A stretch of 64,000 nt of DNA from the NCBI RefSeq assembly GCF_034048115.1, contig NZ_CP139145.1, forward strand, positions 2,604,001 to 2,668,000, read 5' to 3'. A program made the position numbers and the translations under genes. The stretch comes from Pseudarthrobacter sp. IC2-21. Lineage in GTDB: Bacteria; Actinomycetota; Actinomycetes; Actinomycetales; Micrococcaceae. The notes beneath the pieces are model-generated. The model searched no databases, was not told the DNA's origin, and saw only the letters and a list, made by a program, of their open reading frames with translations. Shown in pieces: positions 17,675 through 29,393 of this stretch. Numbering within the stretch: the first letter of the stretch is position 1; each line of letters starts with the position of its first letter.

Positions 17675-17878
17675 ATGGCACAGGGAACCGTCAAGTGGTT
17701 CAACGCTGAAAAGGGCTTCGGCTTCATCACCCCGGATGACTCCGATGGCGATGTCTTCGTTCACTACTCCGAGATCCAGACCGGTGGCTTCAAGACCCTC
17801 GACGAGAACCAGCGTGTTCAGTTCGAAATCGGTCAGGGCGCCAAGGGTCCCCAGGCTACCGGCGTAACGCTGGTCTAG
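17675..17878 (+). CDS. cspA: Cold shock protein, CspA family
   Basis: A 67-residue single-stranded nucleic-acid-binding protein (OB fold) acting as an RNA chaperone. RNP1 is KGFGFI (residues 16-21) and RNP2 is VFVHYSE (about 28-34). The start [18 protein letters not shown] is preceded by a strong GAGGAG site. It is monocistronic: a strong terminator follows at 17920. The number of paralogues in the genome is not visible here, so the symbol is generic. Confidence 0.95.
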   Translation: MAQGTVKWFNAEKGFGFITPDDSDGDVFVHYSEIQTGGFKTLDENQRVQFEIGQGAKGPQATGVTLV

Positions 17879-17919
17879 TCCCACCGCCCGGACGCCGCAT
17901 TGCTGCGGCCCCGGCGAAG

Positions 17920-17950
17920 AAATCCCCGGCATTCGTGCCGGGGATTTTTT
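17920..17950 (+). terminator. Rho-independent terminator of cspA
   Basis: A 12-bp stem (17920-17931 with 17936-17947) closes a TTCG tetraloop and runs into TTTTTT. The complementary side ends in TTTCTTC, so it may also stop the minus-strand gene that ends at 17978. Confidence 0.93.
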
Positions 17951-17977
17951 CGTTGCCGGCCTCGCTGTCCGGCCGTC

Positions 17978-20515
17978 TCAGCCGACCAGTTCGCGCACCA
18001 GCCGCGCACCCTGGCGCAGCGAAAGGCCCGGCAAATATGCCCGGGTCAGCGCACGTCCAATGGCAGGCAGCTGCAACGGATCCTGGTAATACAGGTACAG
18101 CGTCCGGTATTCCGGCTGAAAGCGTGACTTGAAGGCTGCCAGGGACCGGAACCCGTAAACCGGTTCCAGGGCGTGGCCCACCACATCGAGAATGCGCAGC
18201 AGGTTCTCGTCCGGCACCTGGTCCGGGGACATCTCGCCGTCGGGCAGGCTTGCAAGCGGTGACCCGGACAGTGAAATAACCTCCACCGATTCCCGCAACT
18301 CCACCACCGCCGCGGCGATCAGGAACTCCATGACCCCCGGGAAACCTCCAGCACCGCGGCGCATCACGTCCAGCGTGCGGCTCACCAGCTTCCCGTCCTC
18401 GTACACCGGCAGCCAGCTGGTGATTCCGTGCACGTTCCCGTCCCCGTCCACCGCCAGGCAACAAAGGACCTCGTCGTCCATCAGTTCATCGATGCCACCG
18501 AGGGTGAAGCCCATTTCCGGAATGGTCTTGGCTGCAGCCCATTCCTCGGACACCTCGTTGAGCCGTGCCCGCAACGCGGAGGGCAGGCCGTTGTACGTGC
18601 CCCACACCGCGGTGATGCCCATCTTGGCCGCCCGGTTCCGCGCCGTGCGCACGTTCTGCCACTCCTTGCCCTTGAAATCCAGTTCGCGGACCGAAAGCCT
18701 TGTTTCCTGCGCCACCGGGACGCGCTGGAATCCGCGGTCCCGGAGCAGGGGCCACAGCGTGCCGTCGCATGAGTAGAACGCGGGCGCCAGCGCCCGGCTG
18801 CCGCAGAACTCGATGAAGCCCACCGCCGTCCGGGCCCGGCTTTCGGCCGCTCCGAAGGGGCCGGCCAGGGTAAGTGCCACGGTTCCGTGCTGTTGGTACG
18901 CCACGGCACCGCGGCCGTCGGGGCTGAACCAGTACCGGTTGGGCTCCCATAGGGCCATCCATGACAGCGATTCGCCGCCCTGGTGCAGCAGCCGGCGGGC
19001 AGCGGCCCTGTCATTGTGCCCGGAGTCGCTGCCGTGATGCCGTCCCACCAGGACGGACCAGACACCGGCCAGCGCCACCAGCCAGAAGATCGGGCCGGAG
19101 TAGGCAAAGATCAGCGCCTCAACGGTGTCCCGCTCGGCGAATACCCTGCGGTAGAGGTTCGGCAGCGGCACCGGCAGGTACTGCCTGGCCAGCTCAGCCA
19201 GCAAGCCCAGGGGGCCGCCGTCGCGCATCATTCCCCCGGCCGCCAGCCAGGCAACGGTGTATCCGCCGGCCAGGACCAGCCAGACGCCGCCGACCACCAG
19301 TGCCAGTCGGTGCCGGGCGGACGGAACGGTTTCCACCCGGAACTGCCACCGGTTGACCCACAGCAGCACCGCCAGCAGGAGGGGCACCGTCACCAGGGGC
19401 AGGATATGGGCAAATCCCGAGCCCATGGCCGCAGTCTGGGGCCGGGAGGGATAGTGCGGAATCAGGGCGAACAAGGCAAGGTACACGGCTGCCAAGGCAG
19501 TGATCACCAGCTGGATGACCAGCGTTATCCGGAGTGCCATGCTCCGTCCCCGGCGCATGCCGTCGGCACAGATCAGGAGAAGAATCACCGGGACCACCGT
19601 GAGTGCAAGCCCGAACGGACCCGCGAAACCGGCACGCCCGATTTCCAGGCATGACGCCTCAACCGTGGAGCCGCAGTTGGCTTCGAGCTGGCCGAGGGTG
19701 GGAACGGGATTCAGGAGCACGTCCCGCAGCAGCGCCAGCGGGCCGGTGGGCGTGCGGGTGATGGTTGTGAGAATCGGTCCCACAGCAAAGACGTCGACAG
19801 TAAGCGCGAGCAGGTTTCGCGTCTCGCGGCCGGTGGAGCGCGGCGCGTGCAGCGGGCCGTGTTCAGTCTCAGCCCACCAGCTGGCGGCAAGGCCCACCAG
19901 GGCGCCGATGAGCCCGATGACCGTCTCTGCATGCCCCACATACAGGACCAGCAGCAGCGCCACCGAGAGTACCGCTGTCCGCAGCCGCCGCCGCCAGAGC
20001 ACCCGCAGTTTGCCGCTGGAGGCCATGGACACGGCCAGGACCGCAGCATACGGGCCAATCAGCGCATTCTCTGTCATCAGCCCCAGCCAGCCGTCACCGG
20101 CATACCGGGCCAACTGGGTGAGCAGCAGGAAGACCGTGACGGCGGCGAACTGGCCACCCAGCAGCAGTGCTGCGGTCTGGAGCTTGCCCAGCTTCCTTTC
20201 CGCCACGCCCAGCAGCAGCAGGATCATCAGGGAAGCCACCAGGTACGCGAGCGGATTGGTGGCGAAGAACAGGGAAGTGACCAGCGACCACCAGTGTCCC
20301 GCCCGCAGGCCGGGGGCGCTCACCCCCGCCAGCGGCAGGAGTTCCTCGGGCGGCCCCCCAAGGAAGCTGTCAGTCAGAAGGCCCGTGGCCAGGAAGATGC
20401 CAAGGATGCTCAGCGTCAAAGGCACCGAACGGAGGTAGCCCATGAACCGCTGAAGGGCCGGGAGTCCCACGGCGGACCAGAACAGCGCCGGGGCGCTCCG
20501 TTCCCGGACGGCCAT
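17978..20515 (-). CDS. Aminoacyl-phosphatidylglycerol synthase (MprF/LpiA-like, DUF2156) with rhomboid-like N-terminal domain
   Basis: The cytoplasmic C-terminal domain (about residues 500-845) is a DUF2156 tandem-GNAT fold, with ESLSWMALWEPNRYWFSP, GFIEFCGSRAL, RTARNRAAKMGI, GNVHGITSWLPVY and VMEFLIAAAV segments. This is the type that moves an amino acid from aminoacyl-tRNA to phosphatidylglycerol. The N-terminal 480 residues are membrane-embedded. Part of them (about 60-215) resembles a rhomboid fold (GHWWSLVTSLFF, ALIGPYAAV, HAETVIGLIGALVG), but the GxSG catalytic serine is absent. Two Cys (about 281, 289) sit in an outer loop. The ATG at 20515 overlaps the TGA of the upstream esterase gene. 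Amino-acid specificity cannot be read from sequence. Confidence 0.85.
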   Translation of the reverse strand: MAVRERSAPALFWSAVGLPALQRFMGYLRSVPLTLSILGIFLATGLLTDSFLGGPPEELLPLAGVSAPGLRAGHWWSLVTSLFFATNPLAYLVASLMILLLLGVAERKLGKLQTAALLLGGQFAAVTVFLLLTQLARYAGDGWLGLMTENALIGPYAAVLAVSMASSGKLRVLWRRRLRTAVLSVALLLVLYVGHAETVIGLIGALVGLAASWWAETEHGPLHAPRSTGRETRNLLALTVDVFAVGPILTTITRTPTGPLALLRDVLLNPVPTLGQLEANCGSTVEASCLEIGRAGFAGPFGLALTVVPVILLLICADGMRRGRSMALRITLVIQLVITALAAVYLALFALIPHYPSRPQTAAMGSGFAHILPLVTVPLLLAVLLWVNRWQFRVETVPSARHRLALVVGGVWLVLAGGYTVAWLAAGGMMRDGGPLGLLAELARQYLPVPLPNLYRRVFAERDTVEALIFAYSGPIFWLVALAGVWSVLVGRHHGSDSGHNDRAAARRLLHQGGESLSWMALWEPNRYWFSPDGRGAVAYQQHGTVALTLAGPFGAAESRARTAVGFIEFCGSRALAPAFYSCDGTLWPLLRDRGFQRVPVAQETRLSVRELDFKGKEWQNVRTARNRAAKMGITAVWGTYNGLPSALRARLNEVSEEWAAAKTIPEMGFTLGGIDELMDDEVLCCLAVDGDGNVHGITSWLPVYEDGKLVSRTLDVMRRGAGGFPGVMEFLIAAAVVELRESVEVISLSGSPLASLPDGEMSPDQVPDENLLRILDVVGHALEPVYGFRSLAAFKSRFQPEYRTLYLYYQDPLQLPAIGRALTRAYLPGLSLRQGARLVRELVG

Positions 20516-21822
20516 CAGTGTTCCCACCCCCAATGCCTGGTCAGCAGTTCCAATCCATTATCCATTCCGGGCGTCAGCATGTCCCAGGAGTGACCCGTCC
20601 GCTGAACCACGTCGGACTCCACAGTGAATCCTGCGCCCCGCGCCGCCGTCGCAAGCGTCTGCAGGTTGGCCACAAATTCCGGATCAGTGGCGCCGGCGGC
20701 GAAGTAGGCCACCTTGCCCTCGTAGCGCCGCTCCTTCAGGAGCGTCAATGGCAGTTGGGCATCGAAGGCGGCCGTGTCGCCATGGAAGGCCGCATCAACG
20801 GTCTTCTGGCGTTCCTTGGCGAGTGCGGGCTCCCGCTCGCTGGCAAAGGCGAGGAATCCCGTGTAGACGTCCGGGTGGCGGGTGACCAGCTGGACAGCGC
20901 AGGTGGCTCCGAAACTGAATCCGCCCACGGCCCACTGCCGGGCATCGGTGTCCACGTCCAGCGTTGCGGAGATCCAGTGCGGAACGTCAACGGCGAGGTA
21001 GGTGTCCGCCCGGGCCAGGTCGCTGTCCATGCACAGCGTATTGGCGGACTGGCTGCCGTTGGGATCGACCACCACGACGACGGGGGCCACTCCCCCGTGC
21101 CGGTTTGCGAAACCCGCCATGCGCGGCAGCAACGCACCCCCCGAGAGCCAGTCCGCCGGGCCGCCGGGCTGGCCCGGAACGAGCACCAGCACGGGAAGGC
21201 TGGGACGGTTGGCGGCGAAGTACGCAGGCGGAAGGTAGACGTAGGAGGTCCGGGTCTGCAGCCCCGAAGTGGTGCCGGGGATCGATACGGCGCGGATGAC
21301 GCCGTCGGGGGGAAGTTCGCCCGCGGGCGTCCACCCCGCCAGCGGCAGGGCGGAGTGTCCCGGCTGGCGCTGGAGTTCCTGTTCCAGCGGCGGGATGCGC
21401 GTCAGCGCCGTCCCCGTGAGGTCGGCCACCGTTCGGTTGAGGCCGAAATACGCGTTGATCTGCACGGCCGCCAGCAGCACGACGGTCAGCAGGGCCAGGA
21501 TGTCGAGGGTCCGCCGCCGCCAGGAGTCCGCGCGGAGCCGAAGGAGAACAACCAGCAGTGCAGTGACGCCGGCATATACCCAGGCCAGGACAAGGGAGGG
21601 GAGGTCGTCGGGAAAAACCGACGTGAGGTAGATCAGGATCCAGTGAACCAAGAGCACCAGGCCTGCGGCGACGGCCAGCGCGGCGGCCACACCGAGGTAC
21701 CAGCGGCGCCGCCCTACGGCCTGCGGGCGCCAGACCAGATACACCGCGGCGGCGGCACCAAGAACCCAGGCGGACCAGTACACTGGCCCGTCCGTCAGGC
21801 GGATGTCCGCGATCCAGTCCAC
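20515..21822 (-). CDS. Membrane-anchored esterase (alpha/beta hydrolase, esterase D/antigen 85-like fold)
   Basis: A 435-residue protein with four to five N-terminal membrane helices (about residues 10-130), a linker, and an extracytoplasmic esterase domain. The nucleophile is the Ser in GGFSFGATCAVQ (about 303), the acid is probably in AAGATDPEF, and the His is in RTGHSWDML. I chose the GTG at 21822, 4 bases after the DUF2550 stop. It is translationally coupled to the lipid synthase downstream, which makes an aminoacyl-phosphatidylglycerol hydrolase role plausible; such hydrolases are known next to MprF-type enzymes in some Gram-positives. This assignment is inference. Confidence 0.8.
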   Translation of the reverse strand: MDWIADIRLTDGPVYWSAWVLGAAAAVYLVWRPQAVGRRRWYLGVAAALAVAAGLVLLVHWILIYLTSVFPDDLPSLVLAWVYAGVTALLVVLLRLRADSWRRRTLDILALLTVVLLAAVQINAYFGLNRTVADLTGTALTRIPPLEQELQRQPGHSALPLAGWTPAGELPPDGVIRAVSIPGTTSGLQTRTSYVYLPPAYFAANRPSLPVLVLVPGQPGGPADWLSGGALLPRMAGFANRHGGVAPVVVVVDPNGSQSANTLCMDSDLARADTYLAVDVPHWISATLDVDTDARQWAVGGFSFGATCAVQLVTRHPDVYTGFLAFASEREPALAKERQKTVDAAFHGDTAAFDAQLPLTLLKERRYEGKVAYFAAGATDPEFVANLQTLATAARGAGFTVESDVVQRTGHSWDMLTPGMDNGLELLTRHWGWEH

Positions 21823-21826
21823 GTGC

Positions 21827-22258
21827 CTAGCGCCAGGTGCCGACGCCGATGACCGGCCCGGCTTCCAACCACGAGGACAATCCCGTGTAGGCATCAAACT
21901 TCATGGCCAGCCGGAGGTCGTGGCCCTCGTACCGCAGTTCGACAATCACGACGTCGGGCTGGACCTTGACGGCCTCGGTCTCGGTGGGCTTGCGCCGGCC
22001 CAGGAGCTCCAGGGAACTCCGCTTGAACTTGTGCTTGGGGCGAAGACTCAGGGACGCCAGGCGGAACCATTCGAGGTCGTTGTCCTGATAACGACAAACC
22101 CCCATCTGCCAGCTGTTTCCAGCCGTGCAAATGGAGGCGTCCACCGTGCCGAGGGCGCGCCGCAAGTTGAAGCGGCGCACCCCCACAAGGCACAGTGCAA
22201 AGATCAGCAATCCGAAAGTGATTGCCAGGGCGATGAACGAAAGAGTCTGGGCGTCCAT
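21827..22258 (-). CDS. DUF2550 family membrane protein
   Basis: A 143-residue protein with one N-terminal membrane helix (LSFIALAITFGLLIFALCLVGV) followed by a basic segment and a cytoplasmic or surface domain with DASICTAGNSWQMGVCRYQDNDLEWFRL. This is the actinobacterial DUF2550 pattern, typically found just after atpC, as here. Start ATG at 22258, ten bases after atpC. Its function is unknown; the downstream esterase starts 4 bases after its stop, so it may belong functionally to that envelope module. Confidence 0.88.
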   Translation of the reverse strand: MDAQTLSFIALAITFGLLIFALCLVGVRRFNLRRALGTVDASICTAGNSWQMGVCRYQDNDLEWFRLASLSLRPKHKFKRSSLELLGRRKPTETEAVKVQPDVVIVELRYEGHDLRLAMKFDAYTGLSSWLEAGPVIGVGTWR

Positions 22259-22268
22259 CAGGTTGGTG

Positions 22269-22553
22269 CTAGCGGATCCCAGCAGTAGCCGCGTCGCCCA
22301 GCTGGGCGTTGTCAGCAACAATCACCACGCGGTTGTTGTCGACGGAAAAGAATCCGCCGTCAACAACAACGGCAATACGGTCCCCGGAAACCGGCTCGAT
22401 GGCCAGTTCACCTTCAGCCAGGATCGCCAGCAGGGGCGAGTGGCCGGGCAGGATTCCGATTTCACCATCGCTGGTGCGGGCCTTGACCATCTTGGCCGCT
22501 CCGGACCACACGAAGTGATCCGCTGCGACAATCTCAACCTCAAGCTCAGCCAT
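22269..22553 (-). CDS. atpC: F1Fo ATP synthase subunit epsilon
   Basis: The 94-residue central-stalk subunit that couples rotation to catalysis and inhibits hydrolysis. It starts MAELEVEIVAADHFVWSGAAK, with the DGEIGILPGHSPLLAIL core. It is short: the C-terminal helical hairpin seen in longer epsilon subunits is largely missing, as is common in actinobacteria. The ATG at 22553 follows the atpD stop by one base. Confidence 0.95.
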   Translation of the reverse strand: MAELEVEIVAADHFVWSGAAKMVKARTSDGEIGILPGHSPLLAILAEGELAIEPVSGDRIAVVVDGGFFSVDNNRVVIVADNAQLGDAATAGIR

Positions 22554-22554
22554 A

Positions 22555-24042
<1,488 letters not shown>

Positions 24043-24089
24043 CTAAGTTTGTTTTTTGGTGCAGGTACAGCTGGACCGGACCGTGCAGG

Positions 24090-24983
24090 TTAGGACGCGT
24101 TCAGGGCGTCGGCACCGGCAACGATTTCGGAAAGCTCCTGCGTAATTTCAGCCTGGCGGGCAGTGTTGCGCAGACGCGTGTACTTCTTGATGAGGTCCGT
24201 GGCGTTGTCGCCGGCGGACTTCATCGCCCGCTGACGGGCTGCGAGCTCGGAAGCTGCGGCCTGCAACATGGCGGCAAAAATGCGTGACTCAATGTAGCGC
24301 GGCAACAGAGCATCGAGAACCTGCTCCGCTTCCGGCTCGAATTCGTAGAGCGGCAGGAGGTCCGATTCGGACGCGGCCTGCTCTTCGACAACCTCGAGCG
24401 GGAGCAGGCGGATAACCGTCGGCTCCTGGGTCACCATGGACTTGAAGCGGGTGTAAACAACGTGAATCTCGTCCACGCCGCCCTCTTCGTAGGCGGTAGC
24501 GAAGTCTTCGAGCAGGGCTGCGCCGACTTCCCGGGCAACCTCGAACACCGGAGCGTCCGTGTTGCCGGTCCACGCACGTTCGAAGGGACGGTTCCGGAAG
24601 TCGAAGTACGCCTGCGCCTTGCGGCCCATGACATAGGTCTTAACTTCCTTGCCCTCTTCGTGCAGCAGCTCGATCAGGCCTTCAGCCTGCTTGAGCACCG
24701 TTGCCGAGTATGAGCCTGCAAGGCCACGGTCCGAGGTGATGACCAGGACGGCGGCACGGCGGATCTGCTCCGGCTCGGTGACCAGGGGGTGGTCAATTTC
24801 GCTCTGGCTTGCGACAGCAGAAACGGCACGCGTGATCGCGTTTGCGTAAGGCAGTGAAGCCGCTACGCGTGCGCGGGCCTTGCCAATGCGCGAGGTAGCG
24901 ATCAGTTCCATCGCCTTGAAGATCTTGCGCATCGACGTGGTCGAGCTGATCTTCTGGCGGTAGACCCGAATCTGGGCTCCCAT
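24090..24983 (-). CDS. atpG: F1Fo ATP synthase subunit gamma
   Basis: The rotating central shaft, 297 residues. The N-terminal helix [33 protein letters not shown] and the C-terminal helix [34 protein letters not shown] segment form the coiled coil. The acid insertion around [22 protein letters not shown] is typical of actinobacteria. An unusually strong stem-loop lies in its 76-base leader after atpA. Confidence 0.97.
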   Translation of the reverse strand: MGAQIRVYRQKISSTTSMRKIFKAMELIATSRIGKARARVAASLPYANAITRAVSAVASQSEIDHPLVTEPEQIRRAAVLVITSDRGLAGSYSATVLKQAEGLIELLHEEGKEVKTYVMGRKAQAYFDFRNRPFERAWTGNTDAPVFEVAREVGAALLEDFATAYEEGGVDEIHVVYTRFKSMVTQEPTVIRLLPLEVVEEQAASESDLLPLYEFEPEAEQVLDALLPRYIESRIFAAMLQAAASELAARQRAMKSAGDNATDLIKKYTRLRNTARQAEITQELSEIVAGADALNAS

Positions 24984-25012
24984 ACTTATCCTTTCCTAAG
25001 ATCCCGGTGGCC

Positions 25013-25048
25013 GGGACTGCCGGAACCGGTGAAGGTCCCGGCAGTCCC
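25013..25048 (-). repeat. Intercistronic stem-loop between atpA and atpG
   Basis: A perfect 11-bp inverted repeat (GGGACTGCCGG at 25013-25023, CCGGCAGTCCC at 25038-25048) with a 14-base loop. It sits just after the atpA stop on the transcribed strand. There is no T-tract, so an mRNA stability or processing element is more likely than a terminator. Confidence 0.75.
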
Positions 25049-25059
25049 TGCCAGCGAAA

Positions 25060-26697
25060 CTAGCGCTTCTGCTTGACGATTTTTTCCTGGTCGACTTCGG
25101 CTTCGGAGATAGCGTCATGCTCCTCGTGGCCGGCGCCTACCAGGCGGTTGTCACCCTCGCCGAAGAAGCCCTTTTTGAAGTCCACGATGGCGGTCTTCAG
25201 TGCTTCAGCGGTGTCATCGTCCATAACGTTGGTCTGCGCCAGCGTGGTCAGGATGGAGGACTTGTGCTTCAGGTGCTCCAGGAACTCGGTCTCGAACCGG
25301 TTGATGTCCTCAACCGGAACCTCGTCGAGGTGACCGTTGGTGCCGGCCCAGATGGAAACAACCTGGTTCTCGACCGGGAACGGCGAGTACTGGCCCTGCT
25401 TGAGCAGTTCCATCAGGCGGGCGCCACGGGTCAGCTGCTGGCGCGATGCGGCGTCGAGGTCCGACGCGAACATTGCGAAAGCCTGCATGTCGCGGTACTG
25501 AGCCAGTTCCAGCTTCAAAGTGCCCGAAACCTTCTTCATGGACTTGACCTGTGCAGCACCACCAACGCGGGACACAGAAACACCCACGTCGACGGCCGGA
25601 CGCTGGTTGGCGTTGAAGAGGTCCGACTGCAGGAAGATCTGGCCATCGGTAATGGAGATCACGTTGGTCGGGATGTAGGCCGAAACGTCGTTTGCCTTGG
25701 TTTCGATGAGCGGCAGGCCGGTCATCGAGCCTGCACCGAGCTCGTCGGAGAGCTTGGCACAACGCTCAAGCAGACGGGAGTGCAAGTAGAAGACGTCGCC
25801 CGGGTAGGCTTCGCGTCCCGGCGGGCGGCGCAGCAGCAGCGAAACCGCGCGGTAGGCTTCAGCCTGCTTGGAGAGGTCATCGAACACGATGAGAACGTGC
25901 TTGCCGCCGTACATCCAGTGCTGGCCGATCGCCGAACCGGCGTACGGTGCCAGGTACTTGAAGCCTGCGGGGTCAGACGCCGGGGACGCCACGATGGTGG
26001 TGTACTCGAGTGCGCCGTTGTCCTCAAGGGTCTGACGGACCGCCGCAATGGTGGAGGCCTTCTGACCGATGGCGACGTAGATGCAACGGACCTGCTTGTT
26101 CACATCGCCGGAAGCCCAGTTGGCCTTCTGGTTGATGATGGTGTCAATGGCGATGGCCGACTTGCCGGTCTGGCGGTCACCGATGATCAGCTGGCGCTGG
26201 CCGCGGCCGATCGGGATCATGGCGTCGATAGCCTTGAGTCCGGTCTGCATCGGCTCGTGGACCGACTTACGCTGGGTCACGCCAGGTGCCTGGAGTTCCA
26301 GCGCTCGGGTGGTCTCGGCCTTGATCTCGCCGAGGTCGTCGATGGGCTGGCCCAGCGGGTCAACCACGCGGCCGAGGAAGGCGTCGCCCACCGGTACGGA
26401 CAGAACCTGTCCGGTGCGGTGAACTTCCTGGCCTTCTTCGATTCCCGTGAAGTCACCGAGAACGATGACGCCGATTTCGCGGACGTCGAGGTTCTGGGCG
26501 AGGCCCAGCGTGCCGTCTTCAAAGCGAAGCAGCTCGTTCGCCATGACCGAGGGAAGGCCCTCAACACGGGCGATGCCGTCACCTGCGGTTGTTACACGGC
26601 CGACCTCTACGCGCTCAGCGTTTCCGGGTTCGTAGGACGCCGCGAACTCGTTCAACGCATTACGGACGTCGTCGGCGTTGATGGTCAATTCGGCCAT
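25060..26697 (-). CDS. atpA: F1Fo ATP synthase subunit alpha
   Basis: The non-catalytic nucleotide-binding F1 subunit, 545 residues. The P-loop is [13 protein letters not shown] (about residue 170), with the conserved [23 protein letters not shown] segment and the C-terminal [16 protein letters not shown] region. The C-terminal extension of about 35 residues ([20 protein letters not shown] and beyond) is longer than in E. coli, as is known in actinobacteria where it limits ATP hydrolysis in mycobacteria. Start [15 protein letters not shown] at 26697. Confidence 0.97.
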   Translation of the reverse strand: MAELTINADDVRNALNEFAASYEPGNAERVEVGRVTTAGDGIARVEGLPSVMANELLRFEDGTLGLAQNLDVREIGVIVLGDFTGIEEGQEVHRTGQVLSVPVGDAFLGRVVDPLGQPIDDLGEIKAETTRALELQAPGVTQRKSVHEPMQTGLKAIDAMIPIGRGQRQLIIGDRQTGKSAIAIDTIINQKANWASGDVNKQVRCIYVAIGQKASTIAAVRQTLEDNGALEYTTIVASPASDPAGFKYLAPYAGSAIGQHWMYGGKHVLIVFDDLSKQAEAYRAVSLLLRRPPGREAYPGDVFYLHSRLLERCAKLSDELGAGSMTGLPLIETKANDVSAYIPTNVISITDGQIFLQSDLFNANQRPAVDVGVSVSRVGGAAQVKSMKKVSGTLKLELAQYRDMQAFAMFASDLDAASRQQLTRGARLMELLKQGQYSPFPVENQVVSIWAGTNGHLDEVPVEDINRFETEFLEHLKHKSSILTTLAQTNVMDDDTAEALKTAIVDFKKGFFGEGDNRLVGAGHEEHDAISEAEVDQEKIVKQKR

Positions 26698-26780
26698 CTG
26701 CAGTCCCTGCTCTCCTGTTTTCGTGATCATCGTTGCTCACGATGACCGGGGTTTCGTTTCGTTAAGTTGTGCTTGTCCGG

Positions 26781-27607
26781 CTAGCCGGCCAGCTGGCGGT
26801 GGAGCTCGCCCAGCCGGGTAACTACCGAAGCGTCAAGCACTTCGTCACCCACCTGGACACGGATTCCACCGATCAGCTCAGGATCAACGGACATGTTGAC
26901 CTTGAGCTCGCGACCGTAAAGGGAGTTAAGCCCCGCCTGGAGGCGGGCAAACTGCGTCTCCGTGAGGGGACGCGTGACCCTGACCGTCGCAATCCACCGC
27001 TGCTGCCGCTTGGCTGCCAGCTCAGCGAACCGGGCTACCAGATTGGTCGGCTTGATGCCGCGCGGCGCAGATACTGCCTGGGCAATGAGGACTTTTGCTT
27101 CCTCGCTTGCGCCAGGCACCAGCCGCTCAGCCAGGCGGACCTTCGCTGCAGCACTGGCCTGCGGCTCCGACAGAGCACGTTGCACCTCGTGGTCGGAGGC
27201 AACGGCCTGGTTGAAGGAGAACAGATCGTTCTCCAGTTCTTCCAGCCCAGAGACACCGGAGGCAGAAACGGCCGACTTGTTTTCAGCAACGGCGATGACC
27301 ACCGTCGCGCCAAGCGTCTCGAGTGCATCGCCGATATCTCGGGCCGATGCCCAGCGTGAACTGGCCAGTCCGCCCGCGATGTCCGCCGCGTCCGCGGAAA
27401 CTTTTCCGCCAACGAGCTGCTTGATCAGCGCCGACTTCTCGTCACCGGTACGCGACGGGTCCGTCAGGGCACGGCGCAAACCAGCTGAGCTGTCCACCGT
27501 GCCCAGGATTCCGAAGAGTTCCTTAGCCAACTGCAGCGAGGCCAATGGAAGCTTGGCTTCCAGCGTGGTCAGAGCCGTGGTCAGCGATTCGCTCGATACA
27601 CCTGACA

Positions 27608-27608
<1 letters not shown>
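26781..27608 (-). CDS. atpH: F1Fo ATP synthase subunit delta
   Basis: The peripheral-stalk subunit that joins subunit b to F1, 275 residues. This is longer than the usual 180; the N-terminal extension of about 95 residues is typical of Micrococcaceae. The C-terminal domain with VTRPLTETQFARLQAGLNSLYGRELKVNMSVDPELIGGIRVQVGDEV is diagnostic. The ATG overlaps the TAA of atpF by one base. Confidence 0.95.
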
Positions 27609-28162
<554 letters not shown>

Positions 28163-28212
28163 TCACCCGTCCTTTTCTACTCGGTTCTGGATGTTCGCTA
28201 GGTTCTGAAGGT

Positions 28213-28431
28213 TTACTTGAGAACGAAAGCGAAGACCAGGCCAAGGATGGCGAGGGCTTCAGTCAGCGCGAGGCCGAGGAATGCGATCGGCTGCAGGACG
28301 CGCTGGGCTTCCGGCTGACGTGCCACACCATTGATGTAGGCAGCGAACACGAGACCAACACCGATACCACCGCCAATAGCGGAGAGGCCGTAGCCGATGA
28401 GGTTGAGGGAGCCGTTGATGGAGCCTTCCAT
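28213..28431 (-). CDS. atpE: F1Fo ATP synthase subunit c
   Basis: The proton-carrying rotor subunit, 72 residues with two membrane helices joined by the polar loop ARQPEAQR. The proton-binding acid is the Glu in [13 protein letters not shown] in helix 2. Gly-rich helix 1 reads [19 protein letters not shown]. Start [10 protein letters not shown] at 28431, with an AAGGAAG ribosome site immediately upstream, fitting its need for high translation. Confidence 0.97.
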   Translation of the reverse strand: MEGSINGSLNLIGYGLSAIGGGIGVGLVFAAYINGVARQPEAQRVLQPIAFLGLALTEALAILGLVFAFVLK

Positions 28432-28448
28432 TTTTCTTCCTTTCAAGA

Positions 28449-28464
28449 TGCCACCCGTGTGGCA
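28449..28464 (-). repeat. Small stem-loop in the atpB-atpE spacer
   Basis: TGCCAC and GTGGCA flank a CCGT loop just upstream of the atpE ribosome site. A second small hairpin (CCCC GTAA GGGG) lies near 28485-28496. These may modulate atpE translation or mRNA stability; the effect is inferred from position only. Confidence 0.45.
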
Positions 28465-28511
28465 GGTTGTTTGGGTTGCTTCATCCCCGTAAGGGGAAGA
28501 CTGTGGGTGCC

Positions 28512-29312
28512 TTAGTGGCTGTCCGCGTGCAGGGCGCCTTCAATGTAGATGGCAGTCAGCAGCGTGAAGACATAAGCCTGGAGGGCCATGATCAGTGCTT
28601 CGAGCATGTACATGGCGATGGAGCCCGCGAGGACGAGTACCGAAGCTCCCTTGAGCAGGACGTTCTCCTGCATGATGAGGAACTCGATGCCGGATCCGGC
28701 AATCATGACGATGAGGTGGCCTGCCAGCATGGTGGCAAAGAGACGCAGGCTGTGCGTTACGGGCCGTACCAGGAAGTTCGAGATGATTTCGATCGGAATA
28801 ACGATCGGCAGGATGTAGATGGGGACGCCGGACGGAACCGTGGCGAGTTTGAAGTACTTCAGCCCGTTCTTTTTCACGCCGATGGCGATCCAGGTGAAGT
28901 ACACGATGCCCGCGAGGACATAGGCACCGCCAACGTGGGAGAAGCTCGGCAGCTGGATTACGGGAATGGCACCGTAAATGTTGTTCACCAGGATGAAGAA
29001 AAACAGGCTGAACAACAGCGGGACGTACTTCATGAAGTCTTTGCCGCCGATAATGTCCTTGGCAATGCCATTACGGACAAAGCCGTAAGCCATTTCTCCG
29101 GCGAACTGGAGCTTGCCGGGGACAAGCTGCTGCTTCCGCGCAGCGAGCAGGAAGAATGTGGCGATAATGACGACCGACAGGATTACCAGCAGCATCTGCT
29201 TGGAGAATCCGTCTGCCGCCCCCCACGGCAGGATCGCCGGCAGGTGCATTTCTTCAATTCCGGGAGGAGCGAACTCTCCTGAATCTTGGGCCGGGAGCGC
29301 AAGCGCGATCAA
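28512..29312 (-). CDS. atpB: F1Fo ATP synthase subunit a
   Basis: The proton-channel subunit, 266 residues and about five to six membrane helices. The essential Arg is in the [24 protein letters not shown] segment, and the C-terminal [23 protein letters not shown] matches the family. The N-terminus is short and outside. It begins the ATP synthase proper, after two small membrane proteins. Confidence 0.96.
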   Translation of the reverse strand: MIALALPAQDSGEFAPPGIEEMHLPAILPWGAADGFSKQMLLVILSVVIIATFFLLAARKQQLVPGKLQFAGEMAYGFVRNGIAKDIIGGKDFMKYVPLLFSLFFFILVNNIYGAIPVIQLPSFSHVGGAYVLAGIVYFTWIAIGVKKNGLKYFKLATVPSGVPIYILPIVIPIEIISNFLVRPVTHSLRLFATMLAGHLIVMIAGSGIEFLIMQENVLLKGASVLVLAGSIAMYMLEALIMALQAYVFTLLTAIYIEGALHADSH

Positions 29313-29393
29313 CGCGATTCCTCTCTGCAGTGTCCATCATTGGGCGTTGGGCTGGGTGCAGCGGATTCTTGCTCCGCAGTTCCCCATGTGAAA

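Noticed and set aside
25117..26745. A 542-codon plus-strand frame opposite atpA
   Set aside because: Entirely antisense to a certain ATP synthase gene; composition of a shadow frame.
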